Assembly (NCBI GenBank): GCA_009823505.1
Contig: VZQC01000544.1
Span: 2,623,603 to 2,687,602 of the forward strand
Direction of reading: 5' to 3'
From: Rhizomys pruinosus
Taxonomy: Eukaryota > Chordata > Mammalia > Rodentia > Spalacidae
Length of the DNA stretch: 64,000 bases
Below are positions 10,517 to 22,509 of the stretch, piece by piece (within the stretch, counting starts at the first letter, position 1; every line of letters begins with the position of its first letter). The position numbers and the translations under genes are program-made. Under the pieces are notes generated by a model, which was not told the origin of the DNA, searched no databases, and saw only the letters and a program-made list of their open reading frames with translations.

Positions 10517-10883
10517 ACACTTTTCCTCCATGCCTTCTCCATTTAGAGTGTCTCCATTTTCCCCCACTTCTCCCTTGATAATATGAGTCTCCTATGGCCC
10601 CACCTCTCTTGAGCTCCTTCTTTCCTTTTATCCCCAAAGTTCTACTGTAACATCCCTCAGCTACCCCATTTGCATACCCCCTTCTTATCCATTTCTCCCC
10701 TAGTAACACATGTCTCCTACTGCTCTTCTCTCTTGGGTTCCTTCTTTCCTTGTACATCCCTGGTTCCTTTCCATTTTCCTGGTTCCTGAAGTTACATCAG
10801 GATACATATTCACATATAAGGATTTGGTGCTAGGATCCACATATGAGGGAGAACATATGTCATGTATATTTTTTGTTGTTTTC

Positions 10884-12070
10884 TTATTGTTTTTGAGTTT
10901 GTGTTACTTCTCTTAGTATAATTGTTTTTAGTTCCATCCATTTATCTGAAAATTTCAGGATTTCTGGTTTCTTTACCACTGAATAGAATTCCATTGCGTA
11001 AATGTACCACATTTTCATTATCCACTCATTAGTTGAGGGACACTTAGGTTGCTTCCATGTCTTAGCTACTGTGAAAACAGCACCAACAAGCATGGATGTA
11101 CAGGTATCCCTGCAATCAGAACAGTCCTTTGGGTATATGCCAAGGAGTGGTATAACCAGGTAATATGGTAAGTTTTTTTAAAGAGTTCTCCACACTGCTT
11201 TCCATAGGGGTTGCACAAGTTTGCAATTCTACCAGCAGTGAATGAGCATTCCCCTTTCCCCATATCCTCTCCAGAATTATCTATCATCTGTTTTCTTGAT
11301 CTTAGGCAGTCTGACTAGGGTAAAATGAAATGTTAAAGTAGATTTAATTTGCATTTCCTTAATGACTAATGATGTTGAACACATTTTAAGATGTTTTTTG
11401 CCATCTTTATTTCTTCTTTTGAGAACCCTCTGTTCAGATCTTTTCCCCATCTTTTAATTGGATGACTTGTTTTATTGATTCTTTGTTTTTGAGTACTTCG
11501 TATATTCTGATGTTAACCCTCTGTCAGATGGCTCTGTAGTGAAGATTTTCTCCAACTCTGTGAGTTTTTTCTTTACTTCATTGGTTGTTTCTTTTGCTAC
11601 ATGGAAGCTTTTCAGTTTAATAAGGTCCTACTTGTTAATTCTTGGCCTAAATTCCTGAGCAGTGATGTCCAATTTAGAAAGTCCTTTCCTACACCTACAT
11701 CTTATAGGTTACTACCAATGTTTTCTTCTAACAGTTTCCAAATTTCACATTGAGGTCTTTAATCCATTTGGAGTTGACTTTCATGTGAGATGAAAGATAA
11801 GGGTCTGGTTTCATTTTTCTATAGGTAGAGATCCAGTTTGCCATAACCATTTGCTAAAATACTGTCTTTCCTCCAGTGAGTGTTCTTGGCCCCTTTGTCA
11901 AATATCTGGTGTTTGAAATTGCATGTACTCAAGTTTGGATCTTCAATTTTGCTCCATTGATGTACGGGTCTATTTTGTGTCAATACCATGCTGCTTTTAT
12001 GACTATAGCTCTGTAATATAATTTGGAAATATGGTATAATAATCTCCCCTGCTTTGCTATTTGTTCTCAA
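10884..12070 (-). pseudogene. L1 ORF2p connection and C-terminal remnant
   Basis: Three separate minus-strand frames (11819-12070, 11066-11287, 10884-11093) cover consecutive parts of ORF2p downstream of the RT core. The last shows MWYIYAMEFYSVVKK and SDKWMELKTIILREVTQTQK, the C-terminal signature also seen in other L1s here. Frameshifts and stops separate them. No catalytic residues are expected in this part. Confidence 0.8.
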
Positions 12071-12290
12071 AGTTTCTTTGGCTACCCAGGGTCTTTTATA
12101 TGAATTTTAGGATTTTTTTCTAATTCTGTGAAGAATGTCGGAAGTATTTTGATTGGCTTTGCATTGAATCTATAAATGGCTTTTTTGTAGGACTGTCATT
12201 TTCACAGTATATATTCTTTCAATTCATTAGCATGGCCCTTCCATCTTCTGGTGTCTTCCTCAATCTCTCTCTTTAAAAATTAAAAATATT

Positions 12291-12527
12291 GGGGCTGGAG
12301 AGATAGCCTAAGGTTAAGAGCACTGACTGCTCTTGCAGAGGACCCGGGTTCGATCTTCACATGGCAGCTAAGAACCATCTGTAACTCCAATTCCAGGAGA
12401 ATTCCAGTTCCAGGGGAATCTGAGACCCTCTTCTGATCTCTGCAGCATTGCACAACACAGGTGCACAAACCTACATGCAGACAGTACACTCATACACATA
12501 CAAAAATAAATAAAATTAAAAAAATGA
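12291..12527 (+). mobile_element. B3-like SINE, long subtype
   Basis: The canonical 5' end ggggctggagagatagccta is followed by a B-box-like gggttcgat. It carries the extra block caattccaggagaattccag that marks the long subtype. It lies next to the internal ORF2 deletion of the host L1. AT-rich flanks make the target duplication unclear. Confidence 0.93.
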
Positions 12528-13477
12528 ATATTAAAAATTTTTTTAAATATTACATATCTTTAATGTCTTTGGTCAGGTTTTGGTATTAGAGTGATGCTGG
12601 CTTCACAGAAGGAATTTGTAAGTTCTCACTCTATTTCTATCTTTTTGAATAATTTAGTAATATTGGTTACAGATCTTTAAATGTCTGGTAGAATTCTGGG
12701 GTAAATCCTTCTGAGCCTGGGCTTTTTTTTTTTTTTTTTTTTGGGAGGTTTCATGTTACTGTTTCAGTTTCAGTATATGTTATGGGTCTGTTTATCTGTT
12801 GATCTCTTCATGGCTTAGCTTTGGTGATTCCCATTATTTTTACATATGCATCCATTTCTTTTAAGTTTCCAAAGTCAATAGTATGCAGTTTTTTTTTTAG
12901 TATTCCCTTATAATGTTCTGGATATTTTTGTTATACGTTGTGATATTTCCCTTTTCATCTCTAATTTTGTTGCTTCATAGTTGCTCTTTCTTTCATTAGG
13001 TTAACTGGGATAAGGTCTGTCTATCTATCTTGTTTATCTTTTCAAAGAACCAGCTTTTGGAGACATTGACTCTTCATATAGTTTACTTTGTTTCTATTTC
13101 ATTAATTTATGCTCTGATTTTTGTTATTCTTGTCTGCTGAGTTTGGGTTTTATTTGTTGTTGCCTTTCAATAGTCTCAAGTTGCAATGTTAAGTCATTTA
13201 TTAGTGCTCTTTCTGATTTTTTAATGTAAGCACTTAGAGTTATAAAGTTCCCTCTCAGAACTGCTTTTAAAGTGTTCAAGAGGGTTTTTTTGTGCGGTAT
13301 TGTCCTTTTTCTCTAGTTATAGGAATATTTTTTATTTCTTAATCTCTTCTTTGACACATTCATCATTCACGAGTGTGTTCTTTAATCTCTATGAGATTGT
13401 GTAGTTACCAGGGCTTCTTCAAGTGTTGATTTTAAGCTTTATTGCATTATGATCTAATAGATTGCATGGAATTAGTT

Positions 13478-13804
13478 CTACTTTTTGTATTTGTTGAGGT
13501 ATATTTTGGTCCCTGGTATGTGGTCGATTTTAGAGAAAGTTCCATGGGGTGCTGAATAGAAAGTATATTCTTTGGTGCTTGGGTGGAATATCTGGTAGAT
13601 ATCTGTTAGGTTCATTTGATGTATGGTATTGTTTAATTCATATGTCTCTCTGTTTAGTTTTTGCCTGGTTAACCTTTCTAATTGAGACAATGGGGTATTA
13701 AAGTCCCCTACTAATAGTGAGCTGGGATTAATTTGTGTCTTAAAGTCTTGTAGTATTGTATTTATGAGGTTAGGTGCACTAGAATTTGGTGCACATATGT
13801 TCAT
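13478..13804 (-). pseudogene. L1 ORF2p endonuclease-domain remnant
   Basis: The 108-codon frame matches the C-terminal half of the apurinic-type L1 endonuclease: GDFNTPLS (the Asp/Asn pair) and HGTFSKIDHI are both present. In L1 this domain nicks target DNA at T-rich sites. The N-terminal catalytic part and the rest of ORF2 lie in other, broken frames. The start methionine is internal. Confidence 0.85.
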
Positions 13805-14661
13805 GATTGTAACACATCATTTTGGTTGATTATTCCTTTGCTAAGAATGAAGTCATCTTCTTTATCTCTTCTGATTACTTTTAGTTTGAAGTCTATTTTA
13901 TCAGATATTAAAATTGCAACTCCTAAGAATTGCTTCTCAGTGCCATTTGCTTGGAATATTTTTTTCATCCTTCCACCTGAAGGTACTGTCTGTTCTTGAA
14001 GGTGATATGGGTTTCTTGTAAAAAATAAAAAGACAGATTTTGTTTCTTAATCCATTTAACTAACTTGTGTCTTTTGACTGGGGCTTGATATTTAAAGTTA
14101 TTATTGAAAGATGTGCATGGGTTCCCATCATTTTAATTTCTTTTTGCTTTCTTGATTTAACTTTGCATTTCCACAGTTATATCTTCATTTCATTTCTTTC
14201 TGTCACTCCTTGGGTATATAGTCATTCCTTTCTTCATCTCTTTGAATTGCTTCATGAATTCTCTCAAGGGTTGGATTTATGGGCATGAAATTTTTCTACC
14301 TATTCATGGCATGGAAGATTTTTCTTTCCCCTTAGGCTATAATAGACATTTTTGTGGGTAAAGTATTATGGGTTGGGTTGGTAACTATGGTCATTTAGAA
14401 CTGGAAATACTTGGTCCAGGCTCTGCTGGCTTTTCATCGTTTGCATTGAAAGATCAGCTGTAATTCTGATGGATTTTTCTTTTCTGTTTGTTTGGGGTTT
14501 TTTATTTAATTTTTATTTATTTTTTAAGAGAGTCTACAATATAAGAGCACAGTTGTTTTCAGATCACATTAACGTTGCTCAGTTTGCCATACAATCAGGT
14601 AATTGACACTAGCATCCACAGATGAAGGATACCATTCATCATTTGTTTTTCTGGAACTGTG

Positions 14662-15611
14662 TTACTTCACTAGCATGATATCTTCTAGCTCCAGCCATTT
14701 ACCTGCAAAGCTCATGATGTCATCTTTCTTTACTGCTGCATAGAACATCATTGTGTAGATGTCCCACATTTTCTCTATCCACCCATCAGTTGAGGGGCAC
14801 TTGTGTTGGTTCCAGCTCTTTGCTATTGTGAAGAGAGCTGCAATAAACATGGCTGTGCACGTATCTCTGTGGTAAGATGAGTCTTGTGGGTACATAACCA
14901 GGAGTGGTATGGCTGGGTCAGGTGGCAAGTTCATTCCAAGGGTTCTCCACACTGCTTTCCATAGTGACTGTACGAGTTTACATTCCCACCAGTAGTGGGT
15001 TCCCCTTTCTCCACAACCTCTCCAGCACTTGGTATCATGTGTTTTCTTGAACCTAGCCAGTCTTATCGGAGTGAGATGCTATCTTAAGGTGGTTTTAATT
15101 TGTATTTCCTTAATTATTAGCCACGTTGAACACTTTTTAAGATGTTTCTCAGCCATCTCTAATTCCTCACTTGTGAAGTCTCTGTTCAGCTCTTTGCTCC
15201 ATCTTTTGAGTGGGTCATTTGTTTTCTTTCTTCTTTGTTTTTGTCTTTGTTGTTGTTTTCTTTTTTTCTTCTTTGTTTTTTGAGTAGTTTATATACTCTG
15301 GAAATCAATGTTTTGTCAGATGTATCTGCAGTGAAGGTTTCTTCCCACTCTGTGGGTTTTCTCTTCACTTCCTTGCTTATTTCTTTTGATGTACAGAAGC
15401 TTTTGAGTTTAATGTCCTGTTTGTTGATTATTGACCTTAATTCTTTTGCAGCTGCTGTCTGATTTAGGAAGTCCTTTCCTACCCCTACTTCTTGTAGGCT
15501 GCTGCCAACTTTTTCTTCTATAGCCTTCAGAGTTTTGAGTTTCACGTTGAGGTCTTTGATCCACTCGGAGTTGACTTTTGTACAGGGTGAGAGGTAGGGG
15601 TTTAATTTCAT
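14662..15611 (-). pseudogene. L1 ORF2p C-terminal third, broken
   Basis: Two frames of the nested L1: 15186-15611 holds the connection region ([37 protein letters not shown]), and 14662-14952 holds the C-terminus (PAIPLLVMY, FIAALFTIAKSWNQ, GKWLELEDIM). They are separated by frame breaks around 15000-15190. Confidence 0.85.
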
Positions 15612-16083
15612 TCTTCTACAAGTGGCAATCCAGTTTTGCCAACACCACTTGCTGAAGATGCTATCTTTCCTCCATTGTGTCTTCTTGGCCCCTTGTCAAA
15701 TATGAGGTGACTAAATTGTATGTGCTCAAATTTGGATCTTCAGATTTGTTCCATTGGTCTATGGGTCTGTTTTTGTGCCAGTACCAAGTTTTTTTTATGA
15801 CTATAGCCCTATAGTATAGTTTGAAGTCTGGTATAGAGATCCCCCCCCCCAGTATTCCTCTTTTCACTCAGGGTTGCTTTGGCTATTTGGGGTCTTTTTT
15901 TTTTCCAAATGAAATTAAGGACTTTTTTTTCCACACCTGTGAAGAAACTCATGGGGATTTTAATTGGGATTGCATTAAATATGTACAAGAGTTCGGGCAG
16001 AATGACCATTTTTACTATATTAATTTCCCCAATCCATGAGCATGGGAGGTTTTTCCATCTTCTGATGTCTTCAATTTCTTTCT

Positions 16084-16566
16084 TCAGGGGTTTAAAAAAT
16101 TTTTGTAGAGATATTTGGTGTCTTTGGTTAGATTTGTTCCTAGGTATTTTATTGTTTTTGAGGCTATTGTGAGTGGGAAAGTCTCCTTGTATTCCTTCTT
16201 CAGTTGCTTGTTGTTGGTGTAAAGAAAGGGTATTGATTTTTCTAGGTTAATTTTGTATCCTGCCACTTTACTGAAGCTCATAATCATTTCTAGGAGTTTT
16301 CTGGTGGAGTTTTTAGCATCCCTTAAGTAAAAAGTCATATCATCAGTAAAAAGGGATACCTTGACTTCCCCTTTTATTTCCTTTTCTTGCCTTATTGCCC
16401 TAGCCAGTGTTTCAAGCACTAGATTGAAGAGGAGTGGTGACAGGGGGCAGCCTTGCTGAGTTCCTATCTTTAAGGGGAATGCTTTTGTCGTTTCTCCATT
16501 TAGGATGATATTCGCTGTGGGTTTCCTGTATATGGCTTTGATTACATTGAGGAATGATCCCTCCAA
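16084..16566 (-). pseudogene. L1 ORF2p reverse-transcriptase core remnant, FTDD variant
   Basis: The 160-codon frame contains [14 protein letters not shown] followed by [11 protein letters not shown], the RT active-site region with Thr where L1 usually has Ala (FADD). Both catalytic aspartates remain. The frame lacks the N-terminal fingers, which are removed by the deletion at about 16783, and stops before the thumb. It cannot make a functional enzyme. Confidence 0.88.
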
Positions 16567-16743
16567 TCCAATTCCCTCTAGGACTTAAACATGAAGGGAT
16601 GCTGGATTTTGTCAAAGGCTTTTTATGCATCAATTGAGATGATCATGTGGTTTTTGTCTTTCACTCCATTTATATGTTTGATGATATTTATTGATTTTCA
16701 TATGTTGAACCATCCTTGCGTCTCTGGTATGAATCCAACTTGG

Positions 16744-17238
16744 TCATGATAGATGATCTTCTTGATGTGGGTCTGTATGTGGTTTGTCCCTACTATTCAT
16801 GTATTTGGGGGTAATATGTGCCTTAACGTCCTGAGGAATTGTCTTTATAAAGTTTGGTGCACCAGAGTTTGGTGTATATATATTCCTGATTGTGAAATCT
16901 TCAAGGTAAATTGTTCCTTTGATAAAGATGCAATGGCCTTCTTTGTCTCTTCTGATTTCTTTTACTTCAAAGTCTATTTTGTCTGATATTAAAACAGTAA
17001 CACCTGCTTTCTTTTTGGTACCATTTGCTTGGAATATTTTTTTCCATCCTTTCACTTTAAGATGTTGCCTATCCTTGAGGGTGAGATGTGTTTCTTGTAG
17101 ACAGCATATAGATGGGTTCTGTTTCCTAATCCAATCTCCCAGTCTATGTCTTTTGATTGGGAAGTTTAGTCCATTAATATTTAAGGTTATAACTGAAAGA
17201 TGTGTATTGTTTCCTTTCACCTTATTATACATTTGCAT
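16744..17238 (-). pseudogene. L1 ORF2p start and endonuclease N-terminus
   Basis: The frame opens just after the inter-ORF region and reads NTHLSVITLNINGLN then CCLQETHLT, the first endonuclease blocks with the metal-binding Asn and Glu. It continues to NIYTPNSGAPNFI and then runs into unrelated codons at the internal deletion, so the GDFN and SKIDHI motifs are missing. The chosen methionine agrees with an ORF2 start but is not proven. Confidence 0.85.
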
Positions 17239-17629
17239 TTTTGGTCTAGTTTTCTATTTCTGCAGTTATGCTTTCATTAATTTCTCTTTCCAGGTGCCTG
17301 GGGATAGTTGCTCCTTTATTCTGTCCTTTGAATTGCTTCAAGTGTTCTCTGAAGAGTTGGTTTTCTGGACATGTGTTCTATCATCTTGTTTATGTCATGG
17401 AATATTTTTCTCTCTCCTTCTACTATAATCAACATTTTTGCTGGATATAGTAATCTGGGTTGGCATCTATAGTCCTTTAACACTGGGAATGTTCCACATT
17501 CTTCTTGTTTTCATAGTTTGCACTGAGAAGTCAGTTGTAATTCTGAAGGGTTTCCCCTTATATGTAACTTGTTGTTTTTCTCTGTGGCTTTAAGAATTTT
17601 GTCTTTGTTTTGGGCGTCTAGCATTTTAA

Positions 17630-18407
17630 CTATGATATGGCATGGGGAGTTTTTTTTTTTTTTTTCTGATCTTGTCTGTTTGGAGTTCTATGTGCTCCTT
17701 GTATTTGTATTGGTTTGTCTTTTTTTAGATTGGGGAAATTTTCATCTATTATTCCATTGAAGATCTGATCAATACTATTCTCTTTGGATTCTTCTCCTTC
17801 TATCCCTATGTTGTGGAGGTTTGATCTCTTCACAGTAATCCACAATTCCTGGTTGTTCCACTTTTGTGTATTTTTTAATTTTTCATAATCTTTACTTGAG
17901 GTTTTTAGTTGTTCTGTGTTATCTTCCAGGTCTGATATTCTTTGTTCTGATTCCTCCATTCTACTTCTGAGGCTTTTTCCATTCCTTTCCTCTTGATTGG
18001 ATGAGTGTTCGATTTCCTTTTTCATTTCCTCTTCTGATTTCTTTAGTATTTCCACTTCCTTTTGGAGCTTCTTAATCTCCTCCTGTAGCTCTTTGCTTCA
18101 CTGGTCAGTTTCCTTTTATATTTCAACATGGGATCTTTTCAGTGTTTCCGCTTCATTTCAGAGTTTGTCAGTTTCTCCCTCTAGTTCTTTCTGGCATTTG
18201 TCAATCTCTCTCTAGGTCCTTTTTGAGTTTTTCATTCTCTGTCCTTAGTTCTCTAACTTGTTCTTTACATTCTTTAATTTCTTTGAGTATGTCTGAAATT
18301 GTTTCTCTAAGATCTGTGTCTTGGGCCATCCCCAGGCGGATCCCACTGTAGGAATCCCCCACAGGGTTGATAGAGCTTGGTGTGGGATTATCCTGTACCT
18401 TTCCCAT
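17630..18407 (-). pseudogene. L1 ORF1p remnant (N-terminus, coiled coil, part of RRM)
   Basis: Frame 18201-18407 starts MGKVQDNP and enters a charged coiled coil (ECKEQVRELRTENEKLKK). After a break, 17630-18055 continues the coiled coil (ERISDLEDN-like heptads) and the start of the RRM-like domain (ENFPNLKKDKPIQIQGAHRT). ORF1p is the trimeric RNA-binding L1 protein. The start context matches the intact ORF1 at 63655, which also begins MGK. Confidence 0.87.
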
Positions 18408-20287
18408 GGTGTCCCTTCGTCATGTCCCTGGCATGTGGGTTTCTCTTTGCCTGTATTCCAGTGTGAATCCCAAATGTCTCTTCACTGTGTTGAAGGCTTC
18501 CTTTGCTTGCCTTCTTCAGATGCCTTCATTGTTTGTTTGATTTGTTTTTCTCCTTGTTTATGGAGTGTTGACTTGTCTAAGTTTTAGGCTTTCTATTGGA
18601 AGTCTAACTTACTCTTCCCTTTCTATTCTGAAGGTTCTCAAAAGAATCCACTTGGACACTCCCTCAGCAATTCCAGTTGGCAGGGGGGAGGGGATATGCC
18701 TGTTTAGCCTGTGCCCCAGTGCTCTGTGCTTCAGGTGCTGGAAAATCCCCAATCTAAGCTCTGTGCACTCCGGATTTTTCTTTATATGTGACTTGTTGCT
18801 TTTCATTTCCACTTTCAGTACTCTCTTTGTTCTGTGCATTTAGTGTTTGACTATGATATGGCATGGGGAGTTTCTTTTCTGCTCCTGTCTATTTGGTGTT
18901 CTATATGCTTCTTGTATTTGTATGGGCATGTCTTTCTTTAATTTGGGGAAATTTTCTTCTACAATCCTGTTGAAGACCTAGTTGATACCATTTTCCCAAG
19001 ATTCTTCTCCTTTCTCTATGCCTATGATTCATAAATCTGGTCTTTGCATGGTGTTCCACATCCTGCATATTCCATTCCTGTGTTTTAAAAAAAATTTTGT
19101 TATCTTGCTTGAGTGATCCAGTTCTTCAGCTTTATCTTTCAGTTTTGATATTCTGTCCTCCATTTCACTCATTCTTTTGGTTAGGTTTTCTCCTGTCATT
19201 TTTAATTTCCTTTTTTTAATTTTTTTTTTATTTTTAATTTCCTTAACAAGTGTTTTACATTCTTTATTTCAGCCTGGGTTTTTTACTTCAATATTTATGT
19301 CTTTTGTGAATTCAGTCAGAAGTTTATCCCTAACTTCTTTTCATTTTTGATTTGTGTGTTTGTGTTTTCTTTAAGTTCATTGAATTCTTTGATCATGTTT
19401 ATGATTGTCCTTTTAAATTCTGGGTTATCTTAGGGGGTTTTCATTGTACAAACCTCTTCTATAGGACTGGTGGTATTTGGTGTGGTCATGTTATTTGGGT
19501 TTTTCGTATTATTATTTTTTCATTGTGATTTTGGCACGTGGATTCCTTTTATTGTTTGTGGCTCTAGTTTGTGATTCAAACCTTCCTTTGTTGAGTGAAA
19601 GTCTGATTCCATTTGCATTCTTGATGTGCCTTGCTTGTTTTCTTATTGGGTATGAAAAGCTGATTGATCTAGTCTTCAGGTTCTCTCTTTTGATTTTAGT
19701 CCAGCTACTCAATTCATGTTGTCAAAGAGACTTTTACCAATGGTCCTTAAAAAAAGACAGTTTATTGGAGCAAGTCTGTTTTGTTAGAACTCCAAGGCCT
19801 GTAAATTCTGCTAGAAATCCATCTATTTTGTTTCCAAAATGCTGAAATTTTATGTTGCCGAAAATCAAAATTTAAAGGGCATGATTTAGATACCAAGTGC
19901 TTAGTCAGGCAGCTGGTATGCATGCACAGCAGGGAGACTGATGGTGCCAGAGGTCAAACCACGTGTGATCAAGAATTCTGTGAGAAAAAATCTTTGAAAT
20001 GAAACATATTTAAAAAGAGCAAGATAAAATTAAATCAACCAATTAATTTTAACTCTGCACATATATTTACTCAAAGGATATCTAGGGTACCCAGGGGTTA
20101 AGTAAAAATATTACACTTTAAGTTAAGCATGCTGAATTGGATTTGAATTTCTGTTAGCTGAATCTCAATCTTGGATCTACAAATAGCCAGCAGGTTTAGG
20201 TAAGAATTTAGATTTAGAAATAGTTATGAAAGAAACCCACAAGAAGACAAGACAGCAATAAACTCTTATCCAAAAACAGATTTTGTA

Positions 20288-20338
20288 GACTCACGGACAT
20301 CCATTTGGATTAAAAGCGTGGGCCACCACCAAGCCTGG
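20288..20338 (-). mobile_element. B1 fragment
   Basis: The stretch ggattaaaagcgtgggccac followed by caccaagcctgg is the reverse complement of a B1 5' end. Only about 50 bp is left. Confidence 0.65.
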
Positions 20339-21216
20339 AATTTACCAGTTCAATTTGCATCATAGAAGACTGGCCTCTAGGAGAGATCTTGGGGGAAATT
20401 TAGCAGACAAAAGGAAACTTCAGCAGAATTAAGCACTATTTTACACTATTTACAGAAAAAATTTAAAGGACACTTTTATAAAACACATTTAGACTGTGGC
20501 TGGCTTTTCACAAGCTTCCATTCCTGAGTGGTTGCCTCTACAACCCAAGCCTGCCTGTGCAAAGGTGCAAATGAACACCTCTATGGAATGCTTGCTGCAA
20601 AAAGATTGCTTGCTCCACGGGCATGACTGTCCTTCCAGCCTCTGTGACCTTTGCCACCTAAACTGTAGCCAGAAGGCGAAAACTGGGACCCCAGGCTGCA
20701 GGGCAGGTTCCAAGCACATTTCAACACCTCTAGAAGGCAAGTGGATGGGAGAGGAAGGGCTCCTCTCACAATTTCTCTGAATACCCGCCATGTGGGAAGG
20801 TTTGGGAAGCAACAGATGCCCCCAATTCAGGGAAGCCAAAATGGCACCCACAGGCTCCATAATCGTGTCCACTGAGTGGGTGAAGACCCACAAGAGAATG
20901 CAAGCTTCCCAAAGCCCATCAAAGAAAGGGTCTCCGGCACACAAGCCAAGTCCCCATCAGCACCACACACAGGCACACCAGCAGAGTCAATACGAGAATT
21001 CCCTCTGTGTCCATCCTTAGTCCATGCCTTCACTGATTTGGAGATGCTAAACTTTCTCCATGCCTCAACTTGAAACACAACAGGCACAGAAAACCACAGC
21101 ACACAGTCAACAAACACATGCCATACATCACAAAACAATTCCTCCTGGAACATAGCTTCCTTGAAGGTGTTATTTCCCATCTTGCAGAGATTCTAGCTTA
21201 CCAAACTGGTCTCCAT

Positions 21217-21233
21217 GCCCCACGTTGGTGTCA
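21217..21233 (-). other. primer-binding-site-like sequence (tRNA-Lys type)
   Basis: The reverse complement, tgacaccaacgtggggc, differs at only a few positions from the Lys-type primer binding site of betaretrovirus-like ERVs. A single short match can occur by chance; it matters only together with a matching LTR. Confidence 0.35.
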
Positions 21234-21500
21234 CCATTTATGGGTATGCTGCCAAGATTTGTGGCAGGGCCCACTTAATCCCAGGACGACGCATGTGGAA
21301 AACATGCACAGGAAAGCACATCACGTGCATGCAGGTTGAGGTTCAAATGCAGAGAGAGCTTTTATCCCAAGATGTCTGCTTAAATATCCATCATGACTCA
21401 ACTCTCAAAGCCTTTTCATCACTATACCCCACCCCATGGTTGTGGGCCAGGGAGGTCCCATTGGCTTAGAATGCTACCCATCTTAACTAAGTTTTCTCAC

Positions 21501-21546
<46 letters not shown>
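21501..21546. repeat. (TA)n(TG)n microsatellite
   Basis: A short tata run passes into about 18 uninterrupted TG units. Confidence 0.96.
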
Positions 21547-21547
<1 letters not shown>

Positions 21548-21654
21548 CTGAGGCCAATATACCAAAAGAAACTGTTCCATGTTTATATATTTTTAAAGAA
21601 ATCCTTTTACTCTAAAGCAACATTTTCATCATAGTTTATAAAGGTATTTTTATA

Positions 21655-21828
21655 TATTTGTGTATGTATGTGTGTGGGCACATGAGTGTCGGCAGTGTGC
21701 CAATGAAGATTAGAGGACAATTGCAGTTGTCAGTTTTCTTTCACCCCATGGGGTCTAAGAATCAAACTCATGTGTCAGGCAGAGCAGGTCAGGTATCCTT
21801 CCAGCTGAGCCATCTCACCAAACCCCTG
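21655..21828 (-). mobile_element. diverged B3/B4-like SINE
   Basis: The reverse complement is recognisable by gagccatctcacc at the 5' end and aagattagaggacaattgca in the body, after a TG-rich tail. Many substitutions indicate an old copy. Confidence 0.6.
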
Positions 21829-22160
21829 GATTTTATTTCTATATACAGTGTCGAGAGCTAACATGTTTGGCTCACTCCACTTACTGACTAGGCTAACCTT
21901 ACCACAATTATTTCAATAGCACTGCCATACCAAATCTTACTGGATTTTTATGTTAAACCTAAATTTGTTTCCAACAATTTATTTATTCACACAATAATAG
22001 TTTAAATTCAGACAGGTCAAATGGAGGCTGTAACGCCATCTAATGGTGTGTGTCTTCACTGGCTGTTTTGCTTTGTCCACTTTCTGGGTTGGCTTATTTG
22101 TTGGAGGGGCTTTAATCTATTTGTTGTCCTTTGCTTTACTATATAAAAACTGAATTGGGG

Positions 22161-22395
22161 GGGGCTGGAGAGATGGCCTAGTGGTTAAGAGAGTCAACTG
22201 CTCTTGCAGAGGACCTGGGTTCGATCCCTAGCACCCACATGGCAGCTGAGAACCATCTTTAACTCCAGTTCCAGGGGAATCCGACACCCTCTTCTGACCT
22301 CCATGGCATTGCATGACACGGGTGCACAAACCTACATGCAGACAGTACATTCATACACACAAAAAAATAAACAAAATAAAATAAAATAAACAATT
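22161..22395 (+). mobile_element. B3-like SINE, short subtype
   Basis: It starts ggggctggagagatggccta, has gggttcgatccctagc, and ends tacattcatacacac with an A-rich (ATAAA)n tail. A G-run just upstream blurs the 5' boundary. No convincing target duplication was found. Confidence 0.93.
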
Positions 22396-22509
22396 TTTAG
22401 CTATTCTATAACTGCCTTTGTGAATTCCCAAAGCTTTTCCTCTATTTTTTTCTTTGGAATAGAGCCTGTTATTTCTTACACTGACTCTGGATCAAAAGAT
22501 ACCCATTTG

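Larger units (their letters stand above)
14483..18771 (-). mobile_element. nearly full-length L1 nested in ORF1 of another L1
   Basis: On the minus strand it shows a 5' UTR (18771-18408), ORF1 (18407 to about 17300), ORF2 (about 17240-14650) and a 3' UTR with an A-rich tail near 14490-14520. Target duplications ggatttttcttt lie at 14471-14482 and 18772-18783, inside ORF1 of the older L1, which continues on both sides. About 1.17 kb from the end of the endonuclease to the start of the RT is deleted (junction near 16783). Several frame breaks make it inactive. It is clearly younger than its host element. Confidence 0.92.
8565..19850 (-). mobile_element. long L1 (Lx-like), split by nested L1 and two SINEs
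   Basis: On the minus strand the pieces lie in L1 order: a putative 5' UTR (19850-19526), ORF1 (19525-18784 and 14482 to about 14100), ORF2 (about 14060-10811, SINE at 12291-12527), then a long 3' UTR (10810-8565) with a polypurine tract and an Lx-like end (caattaaaagttgaa). Subtracting the nested L1 and the SINEs leaves about 6.5 kb, a plausible full length. Roughly 760 bp of ORF2, including the RT catalytic core, is missing at about 12290-12560. The polypurine part holds a 125-bp tandem duplication (10570 and 10695). Joining the 3' UTR block to the ORF2 block in one element is inference from order and strand. Confidence 0.7.
19860..21500 (-). mobile_element. possible decayed endogenous retrovirus (LTR and leader)
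   Basis: On the minus strand, 21500-21234 could be an LTR: it has a TATA-like tatttaag and ends just before a sequence close to a tRNA-Lys primer binding site (21217-21233). Downstream (21216-19860) is non-repetitive sequence of internal-region size. Frames at 20489-20944 and 20827-21180 are open, but I recognise no gag motif in them. No second LTR or polypurine tract was found. This could equally be an unrelated unique sequence. Confidence 0.35.

Noticed and set aside
20489..21180. Two overlapping minus-strand frames of 151 and 117 codons
   Set aside because: No recognisable retroviral or cellular domain; kept only as part of a low-confidence ERV candidate.
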